A stretch of 64,000 nt of DNA from Streptomyces blattellae (GTDB taxonomy: Bacteria; Actinomycetota; Actinomycetes; Streptomycetales; Streptomycetaceae): contig NZ_WJBG01000222.1 in assembly GCF_009709555.1 (NCBI RefSeq), positions 1-64,000 on the forward strand, written 5' to 3'. A program made the position numbers and the translations under genes. The notes under the pieces were generated by a model. The model had not been told where the DNA came from. It saw only the letters and a list, made by a program, of their open reading frames with translations, and did no database searches. Positions within the stretch are counted from its first letter, which is position 1. Every line of letters starts with the position of its first letter. This document shows positions 34,840-43,497 of the stretch, one piece after another.

Positions 34840-36725
34840 CGCTCCCCATGCCCGACCCGGCCGCCGCCACGGCGGGGCAGCCGGTCGCCATCGCGGTCCC
34901 GCGCCGGGACCGCACACTGCGGCGGCTGCTGAAGGACCCGACCGCTGTGGTGTGTCTGTCGGTGCTCACCCTGATCGCGCTGGCGAGTGCCGCCGCGCCG
35001 CTGCTCACCTCGTACGACCCGAGCGCCTCCGACCTGGCGGACGCGCTCGCCTCGCCGGGCGGCAGCCACCCGCTCGGCGCCGACGGTGTCGGCCGCGATG
35101 TGCTGTCCCGGCTGCTCTACGGCGGCCGGACCAGTCTGCTCGGCACCGCGCTGGCCACCGCGATCGCGATCGCGATCGGCGTGCCGGCCGGCCTGGTCGC
35201 CGGTTACCTCCGGGGCTGGTTCGACGGGCTGGCCGACTGGGTCTCCAACCTGGTCATGTCCATCCCCGCGATCATCCTGCTGCTGGTGGTGCTGGCCACG
35301 GTCGGACAGAGCACCTATCTGGCGATGGCCGTGTTCGGCGTGCTGATGTCGCCGGGCGTCTTCCGGCTGGTGCGCGGCTCGGTCAACGCGGTCCGCGAGG
35401 AGCTGTACGTGGACGCGGCACGGGTCTCCGGGCTGTCGGACACCCGGATCGTCCGCCGGCACGTGCTGCCCGTGGTGCAGGCACCGGTGATCATCCAGGC
35501 GGCACAGCTGTTCGGCATCGGCATCCTCATCCAGGCCGGGCTGGAGTTCCTGGGCCTGGGCTCGACCGCCGAGGCCAGCTGGGGCTCGATGCTCAACGAC
35601 GCCTTCGGGAACATCTACACCAAGCCGCTGCTGCTGCTCTGGCCGGGAGTGGCCATCGCCGTGACCGTGGCGGCGGCGGGGCTCCTGGCCAACGCGCTGA
35701 CGGACGTCCTGGTGGGCGGGCGCGCGGCGAAGCCGAGGCGGCACCGCAAGGCGGCGACGGCCGCGGTCGCCGGGGCCACCGGGACCGGGACTCCGGCCGA
35801 CGGCACCACGGAGACCGCTGAAGCGGCCGACATCACCGAGGCCGCTGAAGCAGCCGACACCGCCGGGGCCGCCCTCCGCACCGGCGAGCCCGTCGGCGAC
35901 GAACTCCTCGTCGTCCGTGACCTCCGTATCGCCTACGGCGGATCGGCCGTCGTGGACGGAGTGTCCCTCGCCGTGCGCCGGGGCGAGGTCCTGGGCCTGG
36001 TCGGCGAATCCGGCTCCGGCAAGAGCCAGACCGCCTTCGCGGTCCTCGGCCTGCTGCCCCCGGAGGCCCATGCCACCGTCGGCGCCCTGTCCTTCGGCGG
36101 TACGGAGCTGAGCGCGTCCGGCGCGGAGGCGGCCGGCGACGGGATGCTCGGCCGGCGGATCGCGTACGTCCCGCAGGAGCCGATGTCCAACCTGGACCCC
36201 TCCTTCCGGATCGGCACCCAGCTGTCCGAACCGATGCGCAGGCACCTCGGTCTGAGCCGCGCGGAGGCGAGGAAGAAGGTCCTCGCCCTGCTCGACCGGG
36301 TGGGCATCGCCGACCCGGCCCGGGTCTACGCCGCCTACCCGCATCAGGTGTCCGGTGGCATGGCCCAGCGGGTACTGATCGCCGCCGCCGTCTCCTGCGA
36401 CCCGGACCTGCTCATCGCGGACGAGCCGACCACCGCCCTGGACGTCACCGTCCAGGCCGAGGTCCTCGACCTGATGCGCTCGCTCCAGAAGGAACGCGAC
36501 ATGGGCATGATCCTGGTGACCCATGACTTCGGTGTGGTCGCCGACATCTGCGACCGGGTCGCCGTGATGCAGACCGGCCGGATCGTGGAGTCCGCGCCGG
36601 CCGCCGAGCTCTTCGCCGACCCCCGGCACCCGTACACCAGGATGCTCCTCGCATCCACCCTGGAGGACAGCGAGCCGCGCCGTCCGCTGACAGCAACCGC
36701 CGCTTCAGAGGGAGTTGACGCATGA
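34836..36725 (+). CDS. Fused ABC permease and ATPase (DppC-DppD)
   Basis: A 629-residue fusion. Residues 1-290 are the second permease (DppC type) with the loop YVDAARVSGLSDTRIVRRHVLP. A disordered Ala/Glu/Thr linker follows at about 300-350, including imperfect EAAD/EAADT repeats. The ATPase comprises the rest, with Walker A GESGSGKS, signature VSGGMAQRV, Walker B LLIADEPTTALD and H-loop VTHDFG. Joining the two subunits fixes their stoichiometry. Overlaps its neighbours on both sides by four bases. Confidence 0.9.
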   Translation: MTLPMPDPAAATAGQPVAIAVPRRDRTLRRLLKDPTAVVCLSVLTLIALASAAAPLLTSYDPSASDLADALASPGGSHPLGADGVGRDVLSRLLYGGRTSLLGTALATAIAIAIGVPAGLVAGYLRGWFDGLADWVSNLVMSIPAIILLLVVLATVGQSTYLAMAVFGVLMSPGVFRLVRGSVNAVREELYVDAARVSGLSDTRIVRRHVLPVVQAPVIIQAAQLFGIGILIQAGLEFLGLGSTAEASWGSMLNDAFGNIYTKPLLLLWPGVAIAVTVAAAGLLANALTDVLVGGRAAKPRRHRKAATAAVAGATGTGTPADGTTETAEAADITEAAEAADTAGAALRTGEPVGDELLVVRDLRIAYGGSAVVDGVSLAVRRGEVLGLVGESGSGKSQTAFAVLGLLPPEAHATVGALSFGGTELSASGAEAAGDGMLGRRIAYVPQEPMSNLDPSFRIGTQLSEPMRRHLGLSRAEARKKVLALLDRVGIADPARVYAAYPHQVSGGMAQRVLIAAAVSCDPDLLIADEPTTALDVTVQAEVLDLMRSLQKERDMGMILVTHDFGVVADICDRVAVMQTGRIVESAPAAELFADPRHPYTRMLLASTLEDSEPRRPLTATAASEGVDA

Positions 36726-37651
36726 GCACGGTGGCACCCGCCGAGCCGGCCCCGGCACGGGAGACGGGGCCCCTGCTGTCCGTCGACAAGCTGGTCGTCG
36801 ACTACCCCGGCAAGGGCCGGGGCAGGCCGCCCGTCCGGGTGCTCAAGGGCGTCAGCGTCGACGTCCACCCCGGCGAGACCCTGGGCCTGGTGGGCGAGTC
36901 CGGCTCCGGCAAGACCACCCTGGGCCGCGCCATCCTGGGCCTCGCCCCGGTGACCGGCGGCACCATCGGCTTCGGCGGCCGGGACATCTCGGCGCTCGGC
37001 AGGAAGGAGCGCCGGGCACTCAGCGACGACATCCAGGTGGTCTTCCAGGACCCCTACACCTCGCTCAATCCGGCGCTCACCGTGGGCGACATCCTCACCG
37101 AGCCGCTGCTGGTCACCGGCGCCTCGGACGCCGACGCGGGCCGCCGGGTCCGCGAGCTCCTGGACCAGGTGCGGCTCCCGGCGGACGCCGGCGAGCGGCT
37201 GCCGCGCGAGTTCTCCGGCGGACAGCGCCAGCGCATCGCGATCGCCCGCGCGCTCACCCGCGCGCCGAAGATCATCGTCTGCGACGAGCCGGTCAGCGCC
37301 CTCGACCTGTCCACCCAGGCCCGGATCCTGGACCTCTTCATCGAGATCCAGGAACGCACCGGGGTCGCGTACCTCTTCATCACCCACGACCTGTCGGTGG
37401 TACGCCACATCAGCCACCGGGTCGCGGTGCTGTACCGGGGCGAGATCGTCGAGACCGGCGAGGCATCCGCCGTCACCACGGCGCCCGAACACCCCTACAC
37501 CCGGCGCCTGTTGCTCGCCGCTCCGGTGCCCGACCCGGCACGGCAGGCCGAACGGCGGGCGGCGCGGCTGGAGTTCGCCGCCCGGCAGCAGGCCGGCGCA
37601 CCGACCGACGGGCTGTCCGGTACCCCGGCCGCCGACGAACCCACCTCCTGA
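36722..37651 (+). CDS. ABC transporter ATPase (DppF/OppF type)
   Basis: A 309-residue ATPase, the second nucleotide-binding subunit. Walker A is GESGSGKTT, signature FSGGQRQRI, Walker B IIVCDEPVSALD and H-loop ITHDLSVV, followed by the oligopeptide-transporter tail (AVTTAPEHPYTRRLLLAAPVPDP). Translationally coupled to the preceding gene by ATGA. It completes the five-domain importer. Confidence 0.9.
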   Translation: MSTVAPAEPAPARETGPLLSVDKLVVDYPGKGRGRPPVRVLKGVSVDVHPGETLGLVGESGSGKTTLGRAILGLAPVTGGTIGFGGRDISALGRKERRALSDDIQVVFQDPYTSLNPALTVGDILTEPLLVTGASDADAGRRVRELLDQVRLPADAGERLPREFSGGQRQRIAIARALTRAPKIIVCDEPVSALDLSTQARILDLFIEIQERTGVAYLFITHDLSVVRHISHRVAVLYRGEIVETGEASAVTTAPEHPYTRRLLLAAPVPDPARQAERRAARLEFAARQQAGAPTDGLSGTPAADEPTS

Positions 37652-37659
37652 GGAAGCCC

Positions 37660-39204
37660 ATGACCACCGCCTCCGGACCGAACAGGCCTGCCACCCCGGA
37701 CAACCCGCTGATCCCCGGCTTCCACCCCGACCCCAGCATCTGCCGGGTGGGCGACGACTACTACATCGCCGTCTCCAGCTTCGAGTACCTGCCCGGCATC
37801 CCGCTCTTCCACAGCCGCGACCTCTCCGACTGGACCCTGATCGGCCATGTCGCCGAGCGTCCCGGGCAGTTGGACGTGGGCCAGGTGCCCACGATGGGAG
37901 GCGCCTGGGCCCCGACTCTGCGCCATCACGACGGCAGGTTCTGGTGCGTGGTCACCGACGCGATGGGCCGGGGCAGCCTGATCTTCACCGCCGAGCGACC
38001 GGAGGGCCCCTGGTCGGACGGCACCGTGATGCGGGGCGTCGACGGCATCGACCCGGACATCGCCTGGGACGAGGACGGCACCTGCTACGTCACCTACTCC
38101 GGCCTGCTGCTGAGCGGCGGGGTCCCCACCCACCTGGGCATCCAGCAGGTACGGATGGACCCGGAGACCGGGCAGGCCCTTCAGGAGCCCCGCTCGCTGT
38201 GGTCCGGCACCGGCCTGATGTTCCCGGAGGCCCCGCACCTCTACTCCATCGACGGCACCTGGTACCTGATGATCGCCGAGGGCGGCACCGAGCGCGGCCA
38301 CAGCGTGAGCATCGCCCGCTCCGACCGCCCCGACGGCCCCTTCGAGGGCTGCCCCGCCAACCCGGTGCTGTCCGCCCGCAGCACCGACCGCCCGGTCCAG
38401 AACACCGGCCACGGCGACCTGGTGCGCACCGCCGACGGCTGCTGGCTGATGGTGATGCTGGGCATGCGGCCGCGCGGGATGGCCCGGGCCTTCTCGCCGA
38501 TGGGCCGCGAGACCTTCGTGACCCCGGTGCGCTGGGCGGACGGCTGGCCGGTGGTCGAACCGGTGCGGCTCGCCGAGCCAGGGCCGGCGGTGAGCCGGCA
38601 CGAGGACTTCGCGGCCGGCGTGCCGGGGCCTGAGTGGGTGGCGGTACGCCGCTCACCGTCGGAGGTGGTCTCGTCGTACGGGCGCCCGGGCGCGCTGCGG
38701 CTGCGCGCCGACGGCAGCGACATGGACAGCCTCCGGCCGGTCTTCCTCGGGGTCCGCCAGGAGCACGAGGAGGCCTCCTTCACCGCCGAGCTGGACGTCA
38801 GCTCCGGCACCGGCGGCCTCAGCCTGCGGATGGACGAGCTCCACCACTACGACATCGAGGCCGGCCCCGGCACCGTCCGGGCCAGGGCCAGGGTGGGCCC
38901 GCTCAGCCAGAGCTGGGAACTCCCGCGGCCCGGCGACGCGTCGGCCGTGCTGCTGCGCATCTCCACCGGCCCCGTCACCTTCCCTTCCGACGGCCGCGGC
39001 AGCCTGGAACACGGCGGGCCCGACACCGTACGCCTGTCGGTCGGCACCGGCGACGGCTGGCAGGAACTGGCCGCCCTCGACGGCCGCTACGTCAGCGCCG
39101 AGATCGCCGCCTCCTTCACCGGCCGGGTCGCCGGCCTCTACGCCGCGGACGGGACCGTGAACGTCCGGTGGTTCCATTACGAGGGTCACGACACCAAGCG
39201 CTGA
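37660..39204 (+). CDS. Glycoside hydrolase family 43 enzyme
   Basis: A 514-residue GH43 protein with a five-bladed propeller and a C-terminal beta-sandwich (about 320-514). Catalytic candidates are Asp24 in FHPDPSI, Asp131/133 in GIDPDIAWD, and Glu189 in MFPEAPHLY. GH43 covers beta-xylosidases and alpha-L-arabinofuranosidases. There is no signal peptide, so it should act on imported oligosaccharides in the cytoplasm. Ribosome site TGAGGAAG overlaps the previous stop. Probably trims arabinose or xylose from plant side chains. Confidence 0.88.
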   Translation: MTTASGPNRPATPDNPLIPGFHPDPSICRVGDDYYIAVSSFEYLPGIPLFHSRDLSDWTLIGHVAERPGQLDVGQVPTMGGAWAPTLRHHDGRFWCVVTDAMGRGSLIFTAERPEGPWSDGTVMRGVDGIDPDIAWDEDGTCYVTYSGLLLSGGVPTHLGIQQVRMDPETGQALQEPRSLWSGTGLMFPEAPHLYSIDGTWYLMIAEGGTERGHSVSIARSDRPDGPFEGCPANPVLSARSTDRPVQNTGHGDLVRTADGCWLMVMLGMRPRGMARAFSPMGRETFVTPVRWADGWPVVEPVRLAEPGPAVSRHEDFAAGVPGPEWVAVRRSPSEVVSSYGRPGALRLRADGSDMDSLRPVFLGVRQEHEEASFTAELDVSSGTGGLSLRMDELHHYDIEAGPGTVRARARVGPLSQSWELPRPGDASAVLLRISTGPVTFPSDGRGSLEHGGPDTVRLSVGTGDGWQELAALDGRYVSAEIAASFTGRVAGLYAADGTVNVRWFHYEGHDTKR

Positions 39205-39236
39205 CTCTGCGCCCCCCATCTCCCCGGAGTTCCCCC

Positions 39237-40997
39237 ATGCCGTACAGCCCCGATTCGCTCCTCGGTGACGTCCTGCGCAACCGGCAGGCCGCGGCCGTCG
39301 TCCGCAAACACCTCTCCGGCATCGTCAACGCGCCCCTGGGCGTGCAACTGCGCCATGTCAGCCTCGGACAGGTCGTCGGTTTCCTCGACGACACCCGTGC
39401 CGACCCGGAGGCCCGGGAGGCCTTCTTCGCCGAACTCGCCGCCGTCGACGAGACCCTCGCCGAGCCACCGCGCCCGGCCGAGACGACGACCGTCCCCTCC
39501 GACAGCTACGAAGGACCCGAGGTTCCGCTGGGCAGCGCACGCGCCGACTGGCCCTCCTCGGCCACCCGCTGGCACCCGTTCGAGCTGGAACTCCACGGCC
39601 CCGCCCACGGCAACCCCTTCACCGACGTCGAGTTGAGCGCCCGGTTCACCCACGCGGAAACCGGCCGTACGCTCACCGCACACGGCTTCTACGACGGCGA
39701 CGGCGTCCACCGACTGCGCTTCATGCCCGGCGAAGAGGGCGCCTGGAGCTTCGTCACCGCCTCCAACGCCCGGTCCCTGACCGGCATCGGCGGCACCTTC
39801 GCCTGTCTGCCCGCCGCCCCCGGCGAGCACGGCCCGGTCCGCGTGCACAACACCTTCCACTTCCGCCACGCCGACGGCACCCGTCATCTCCCCATCGGCA
39901 CCACGGCGTACGCCTGGACCCATCAGGGCGACGAACTTGAGGAACGGACCCTGCGCACCCTCGCCGAGGCGCCGTTCAACAAGGTGCGGATGTGCGTCTT
40001 CCCCAAGGCGTACCTCTTCAACGCCAACGAGCCTCCGCTGTACCCCTTCGCCGGTTCCCCGGAGGACGGCTGGGACTTCCGGCACCCCGACCCCGCTTAT
40101 TTCGCCCACCTGGAGGAGCGCATCCGCCGCCTCGGCGAACTGGGCATCCAGGCCGACCTGATCCTCTTCCACCCCTACGACCGCTGGGGTTTCTCGGACA
40201 TGGGCGCGGTGGCCGACGACCGCTATCTGCGCTATGTGGTCGCCCGTCTGGCGGCCCTGCCCAACGTGTGGTGGTCGCTGGCCAACGAGTACGACCTGCT
40301 GTGGGCCAAGACCGAGAAGGACTGGCACCGGATGGCCGCCGTGATCGCCGACACCGATCCGCACGGCCATCTGCTGGGCATCCACAACTGCATGTCCTTC
40401 TGGGACAACAACGCCGACTGGGTCACCCACGCCAGCCTCCAGCGCGTCGACGTGTACCGCACCGCCGAGAACACCGACGCGTGGCGCGCGGAGTGGAACA
40501 AGCCCGTGGTCATCGACGAGTGCGGCTACGAGGGCGACATCGACCAGGGCTGGGGCGACCTTCCCCCGCAGGAACTGGTCCGCCGCTTCTGGGAGGGAGC
40601 GGTCCGGGGCGGCTACGTCGGCCACGGCGAGACCTACCTGGCCGACGACGAGGTGCTGTGGTGGTCCAAGGGCGGCACCCTCAAGGGCGAGTCACCGGCC
40701 CGGATCGCCTTCCTGCGCCGGATCCTGGAGGACTCGCCCCAGGACGGCATCGGCCCGCTCCCCGGCGACTGGGACGTCCCCGTCGGCGGCGTCGACGACA
40801 GCTACCGGCTGGTCTACTTCGGCTTCGGACAGCCGCGCTACCGCACCTTCGCGCTGCGCCCCGGCGTCCGGTGGAGGGTGGACGTCATCGACACCTGGGC
40901 CATGACGGTCACCGCACTGCCCGGCACGTACGAGGGGGTCTTCCGGATCGGCCTGCCCGGCCGCCAGTTCATCGCGGTCCGGCTGCGCGCCGTATAG
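39237..40997 (+). CDS. Apiosidase-like glycoside hydrolase (DUF5060 / DUF4038 architecture)
   Basis: A 586-residue intracellular hydrolase. Residues 1-75 are a helical extension (LLGDVLRNRQAAAVVRKHL...). About 105-205 resemble a DUF5060 beta-sandwich (WHPFELELHGPAHGNPF, HRLRFMPGEEGAWSF). About 215-490 form the apiosidase-like TIM barrel, with the general acid/base in LANEYD (Glu351) and the nucleophile region VIDECGYEG (Asp427/Glu428). The end is a small beta domain. The catalytic domain family includes the GH140 apiosidases that release apiose from rhamnogalacturonan II. The exact substrate is inferred from this relationship and the neighbouring genes. Confidence 0.8.
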   Translation: MPYSPDSLLGDVLRNRQAAAVVRKHLSGIVNAPLGVQLRHVSLGQVVGFLDDTRADPEAREAFFAELAAVDETLAEPPRPAETTTVPSDSYEGPEVPLGSARADWPSSATRWHPFELELHGPAHGNPFTDVELSARFTHAETGRTLTAHGFYDGDGVHRLRFMPGEEGAWSFVTASNARSLTGIGGTFACLPAAPGEHGPVRVHNTFHFRHADGTRHLPIGTTAYAWTHQGDELEERTLRTLAEAPFNKVRMCVFPKAYLFNANEPPLYPFAGSPEDGWDFRHPDPAYFAHLEERIRRLGELGIQADLILFHPYDRWGFSDMGAVADDRYLRYVVARLAALPNVWWSLANEYDLLWAKTEKDWHRMAAVIADTDPHGHLLGIHNCMSFWDNNADWVTHASLQRVDVYRTAENTDAWRAEWNKPVVIDECGYEGDIDQGWGDLPPQELVRRFWEGAVRGGYVGHGETYLADDEVLWWSKGGTLKGESPARIAFLRRILEDSPQDGIGPLPGDWDVPVGGVDDSYRLVYFGFGQPRYRTFALRPGVRWRVDVIDTWAMTVTALPGTYEGVFRIGLPGRQFIAVRLRAV

Positions 40998-41009
40998 GCG
41001 TCCCCGAAG

Positions 41010-41043
41010 GGCCGCATGCCGTGCACGACTTCTGTGTGCGGCC
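41010..41043 (+). terminator. Possible terminator after the glycan operon
   Basis: Inverted GGCCGCA (41010-41016) and TGCGGCC (41037-41043) twelve bases after the apiosidase-like stop. Short stem with a 20-base loop; moderate support. Confidence 0.4.
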
Positions 41044-41113
41044 GGTCCGCAGGGCGCGGACCATGCCAGACTGCTGGGCGAGCGGGCACGCCGATAGACC
41101 AGGGAGGACTGAA

Positions 41114-41917
41114 GTGAGAGATTCCGGATTCAGTGCGGCCGAGATCGACACCAGCAAGCCCCATTCCGCCCGAATGTACGACTACTTCCTTGGCGGCAAG
41201 GACAACTATCCCGTCGACTGGGAAGCCGCCGAAAAGGTGATCTCCTTCTTCCCCAATGTCGAAGAAATGGCGCGAGTCAACCGGGACTTCATGCACCGAG
41301 CCTCCCGCTTACTGGCCGAACGAGGAATCCGGCAGTTCCTCGACATCGGCACCGGGATACCTACCGAGCCCAACCTTCACCAGATCGTCCAGGCGATCAC
41401 GCCCAGCGCCCGCGTGCTGTACGCGGACAACGATCCGATTGTTCTCAGGCATGCCGAGGCGCTTCTTCACAGCACGCCGGAGGGGAGCACCGCCTACATC
41501 CAAGCCGACGTGCGGGAGCCTCGGAAGATCCTCACAGCGGCGAAAGAGCTTCTGGACTTCGAGCAGCCGATCGCCCTGTCGCTGGTCGCCCTGCTGCATT
41601 TGGTGGCAGATGAAGACCATCCCTACCAGATCGTGGCTGAGCTGCTTGACTCACTGGCGGCGGGGAGCTACGTGGCGCTGTCCCATGCGACAGGGGATTT
41701 CGACCCCGAAGCCTGGGAGCGCGTCGTCGAGGTCTACCGCAAGGGCGGTACTCCCGCGCAAGTCCGGTCGCGCATCGAATTCACGAGATTCTTCGAGGGA
41801 CTTGAGCTGGTCGATCCCGGAATAGAACTCGCAGCACACTGGCACCCGGAACTCGGGAAACAACGCGGTCAGAGCGAGCAGATCCCACTGTATGTGGGCG
41901 TCGCCCGCAAACCATGA
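41114..41917 (+). CDS. SAM-dependent methyltransferase, DUF574 family (contains a TTA codon)
   Basis: A 267-residue methyltransferase of the actinobacterial DUF574/Methyltransf_19 family. The hallmark N-terminus is SKPHSARMYDYFLGGKDNYPVDW, followed by the SAM site FLDIGTGIPTEPN, then ARVLYADNDPIVL and ALSLVALLHLVADEDHPY. GTG start after GGGAGG. Codon 66 is TTA (41309-41311), so translation should depend on the bldA tRNA. Its GC content is slightly lower than its neighbours. Methyl acceptor unknown. Confidence 0.88.
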   Translation: MRDSGFSAAEIDTSKPHSARMYDYFLGGKDNYPVDWEAAEKVISFFPNVEEMARVNRDFMHRASRLLAERGIRQFLDIGTGIPTEPNLHQIVQAITPSARVLYADNDPIVLRHAEALLHSTPEGSTAYIQADVREPRKILTAAKELLDFEQPIALSLVALLHLVADEDHPYQIVAELLDSLAAGSYVALSHATGDFDPEAWERVVEVYRKGGTPAQVRSRIEFTRFFEGLELVDPGIELAAHWHPELGKQRGQSEQIPLYVGVARKP

Positions 41918-41934
41918 GGCCCGAGCCGAGGCAG

Positions 41935-42975
41935 TCACCCGCTCACGGCCCTCGACTCCCCTACGGCCGAGGCGAGTTGCTCGATGCGCGGAGCGTACCC
42001 GGCATGACTGAACCGCTCCTCGTTGGCCCACGGAAAGACCTGGTCCGCCCGGACGGCGGGCAGACTGGCCCAGGTCGCTTCGGTCTTCCTCAGTTCGTCT
42101 GGCTGCAGGTTGCCGTCGCGGTTGTCGACGAGGATCAGGTCGGCGTCGTACGTGTCGGCGTTCTCCCAGGCGAGTTGCTGCCAGAAACCGCCCTCGGCGG
42201 TCTTCGTGGGCGTGACGAACTCGACGCCCAGCGAGGCGTAGTAGCGCAGATCCGCGAAGTCGTCCGGGTTGGCGACGTACAGGATCTCGCTCGACGCGGA
42301 CACCGCCATGACCTTCAGGCCGCCACGGCGCGCGCCTGCCGCTCGGCGCAGTCGCTGCGCGGCCGTCTCGAAGCGCTCCTTGGCGGCCGTGACCTTCGCG
42401 GCCCCCGTGTCGGCACCGAGGGAGGCGGCGAGTTCGGTGAAGCGTGCGATGACATGGGTGAGTGAGCTCTTCGTGGTGGTGATTCCGACACTGGGGGCGA
42501 GCGACTCGATCTCCTCGGCCGACTCCTCGGGGACGTACCAGAGCGCGGGCGGCTCGGCCATCTGGGCGATCAGGAGGTCGGGCCGCAGTGCGGCGTACCG
42601 CTCGACATTGAACTGCGGATAGGTGTTGCCGAGGCTCGTCACCTTGTCCACGTCGAGGTCACCGGCCTGGGGGGCGGGTTCGCCGTTGCTGAGCTTCGTC
42701 GGTCCGAAGACCCCCGCGCACTCGACACCGAGGTCGTGCAGGGCGGCAGCCGCGCCGATGAAGGCGACCAGCCGCTTCGAGGTGCTGTCGGCCGTGACCG
42801 TCCTCCCCCGGTCGTCCTCGAAGCTCCAGCTCCCGCCGCCTGTCCCTTCGGCATCCTCCTCCCCGCCGTCGCCGCACGCCGTCAGCACGCCGCCCAGAGC
42901 GAGCGCGCCAGCCGACACCAGAAGGCCGCGGCGGGACGGAAGGCGCGAAGAGGGGGCGTGACGCGGCGAGTTCAT
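41935..42975 (-). CDS. Iron-siderophore-type ABC transporter substrate-binding lipoprotein
   Basis: A 346-residue FecB/FepB-type receptor. The signal SRRGLLVSAGALALGGVLTAC has a twin-arginine and a lipobox. The mature part has WSFEDDRGRTVTAD, LVAFIGAAAALHDLGVE, ALRPDLLIAQMAEPP and WLINDNRDGN-like VDNRDGNLQPDEL. The ATG at 42975 has AAGGAGAG; an upstream in-frame ATG adds only twelve residues. An iron box lies directly upstream. The permease and ATPase are not adjacent, so it must use partners elsewhere. Confidence 0.88.
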   Translation of the reverse strand: MNSPRHAPSSRLPSRRGLLVSAGALALGGVLTACGDGGEEDAEGTGGGSWSFEDDRGRTVTADSTSKRLVAFIGAAAALHDLGVECAGVFGPTKLSNGEPAPQAGDLDVDKVTSLGNTYPQFNVERYAALRPDLLIAQMAEPPALWYVPEESAEEIESLAPSVGITTTKSSLTHVIARFTELAASLGADTGAAKVTAAKERFETAAQRLRRAAGARRGGLKVMAVSASSEILYVANPDDFADLRYYASLGVEFVTPTKTAEGGFWQQLAWENADTYDADLILVDNRDGNLQPDELRKTEATWASLPAVRADQVFPWANEERFSHAGYAPRIEQLASAVGESRAVSG

Positions 42976-43012
42976 CGAGGCTCTCCTTCGGCTCCGACGC
43001 CAGTCGATCACC

Positions 43013-43032
43013 GACTTAGGCTACCCTAAGTC
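43013..43032. promoter_or_regulatory. Iron box (DmdR/IdeR-type operator)
   Basis: GACTTAGG-CTAC-CCTAAGTC, perfect 8-bp arms, containing the TTAGGCTACCCTAA core of actinobacterial iron boxes. It sits about 40 bases before the start of the siderophore-binding lipoprotein gene, so that gene should be repressed when iron is plentiful. Confidence 0.8.
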
Positions 43033-43137
43033 CCCTCTCGGGCAGCCCACCCCTCCAGCGGAACGGGAGGCTTGTTCGATCTGCCGGATGGCCGGTCGGC
43101 CTCCCCACGCATCGAACGCCTCCGGGCCGCCTTGCCC

Positions 43138-43325
43138 GCGGCCGGCCCGCAACCGCTCCAGTTCCGCCCGCTCACCCTCCCGCAGACGACCGCCGGACGA
43201 CGGCTCGGCCACCGGCCGGTCCGACGACGGCGACCCGTTACGCCGCGCCCGCGACACCCAGCTGTGCAACGTCCCCCCGTGGATGCCCAGATCCTCAGCC
43301 ACCTCCGGAACCGGCTTCCCGGTGA
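43138..43325 (-). pseudogene. IS3-type OrfA remnant
   Basis: A stretch resembling the transposase helix-turn-helix and leucine-zipper start of IS3 OrfA (PVTGKPVPEVAEDLGIHGG, TLHSWVSRARR, GERAELERLRA). The frame then degenerates and no OrfB is present. Flanking 43033-43137 and 43326-43497 show nothing convincing. Confidence 0.5.
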
Positions 43326-43497
43326 CTGGCCGCGCAGCCCAGGAACCGCTGGGCCAGCGGCCGTTGAGGGGATCGAGGCGGGAGGTCGGCGCCAGGGCGT
43401 CGAACCCCTCAACCCTCGTCCGTCCGTTGACGTCGATCTGCGGTCCGTCGGCACCCGGTGACAGCCAGCTGGACCGGGTCGAGGGGTGCATGGCCCT

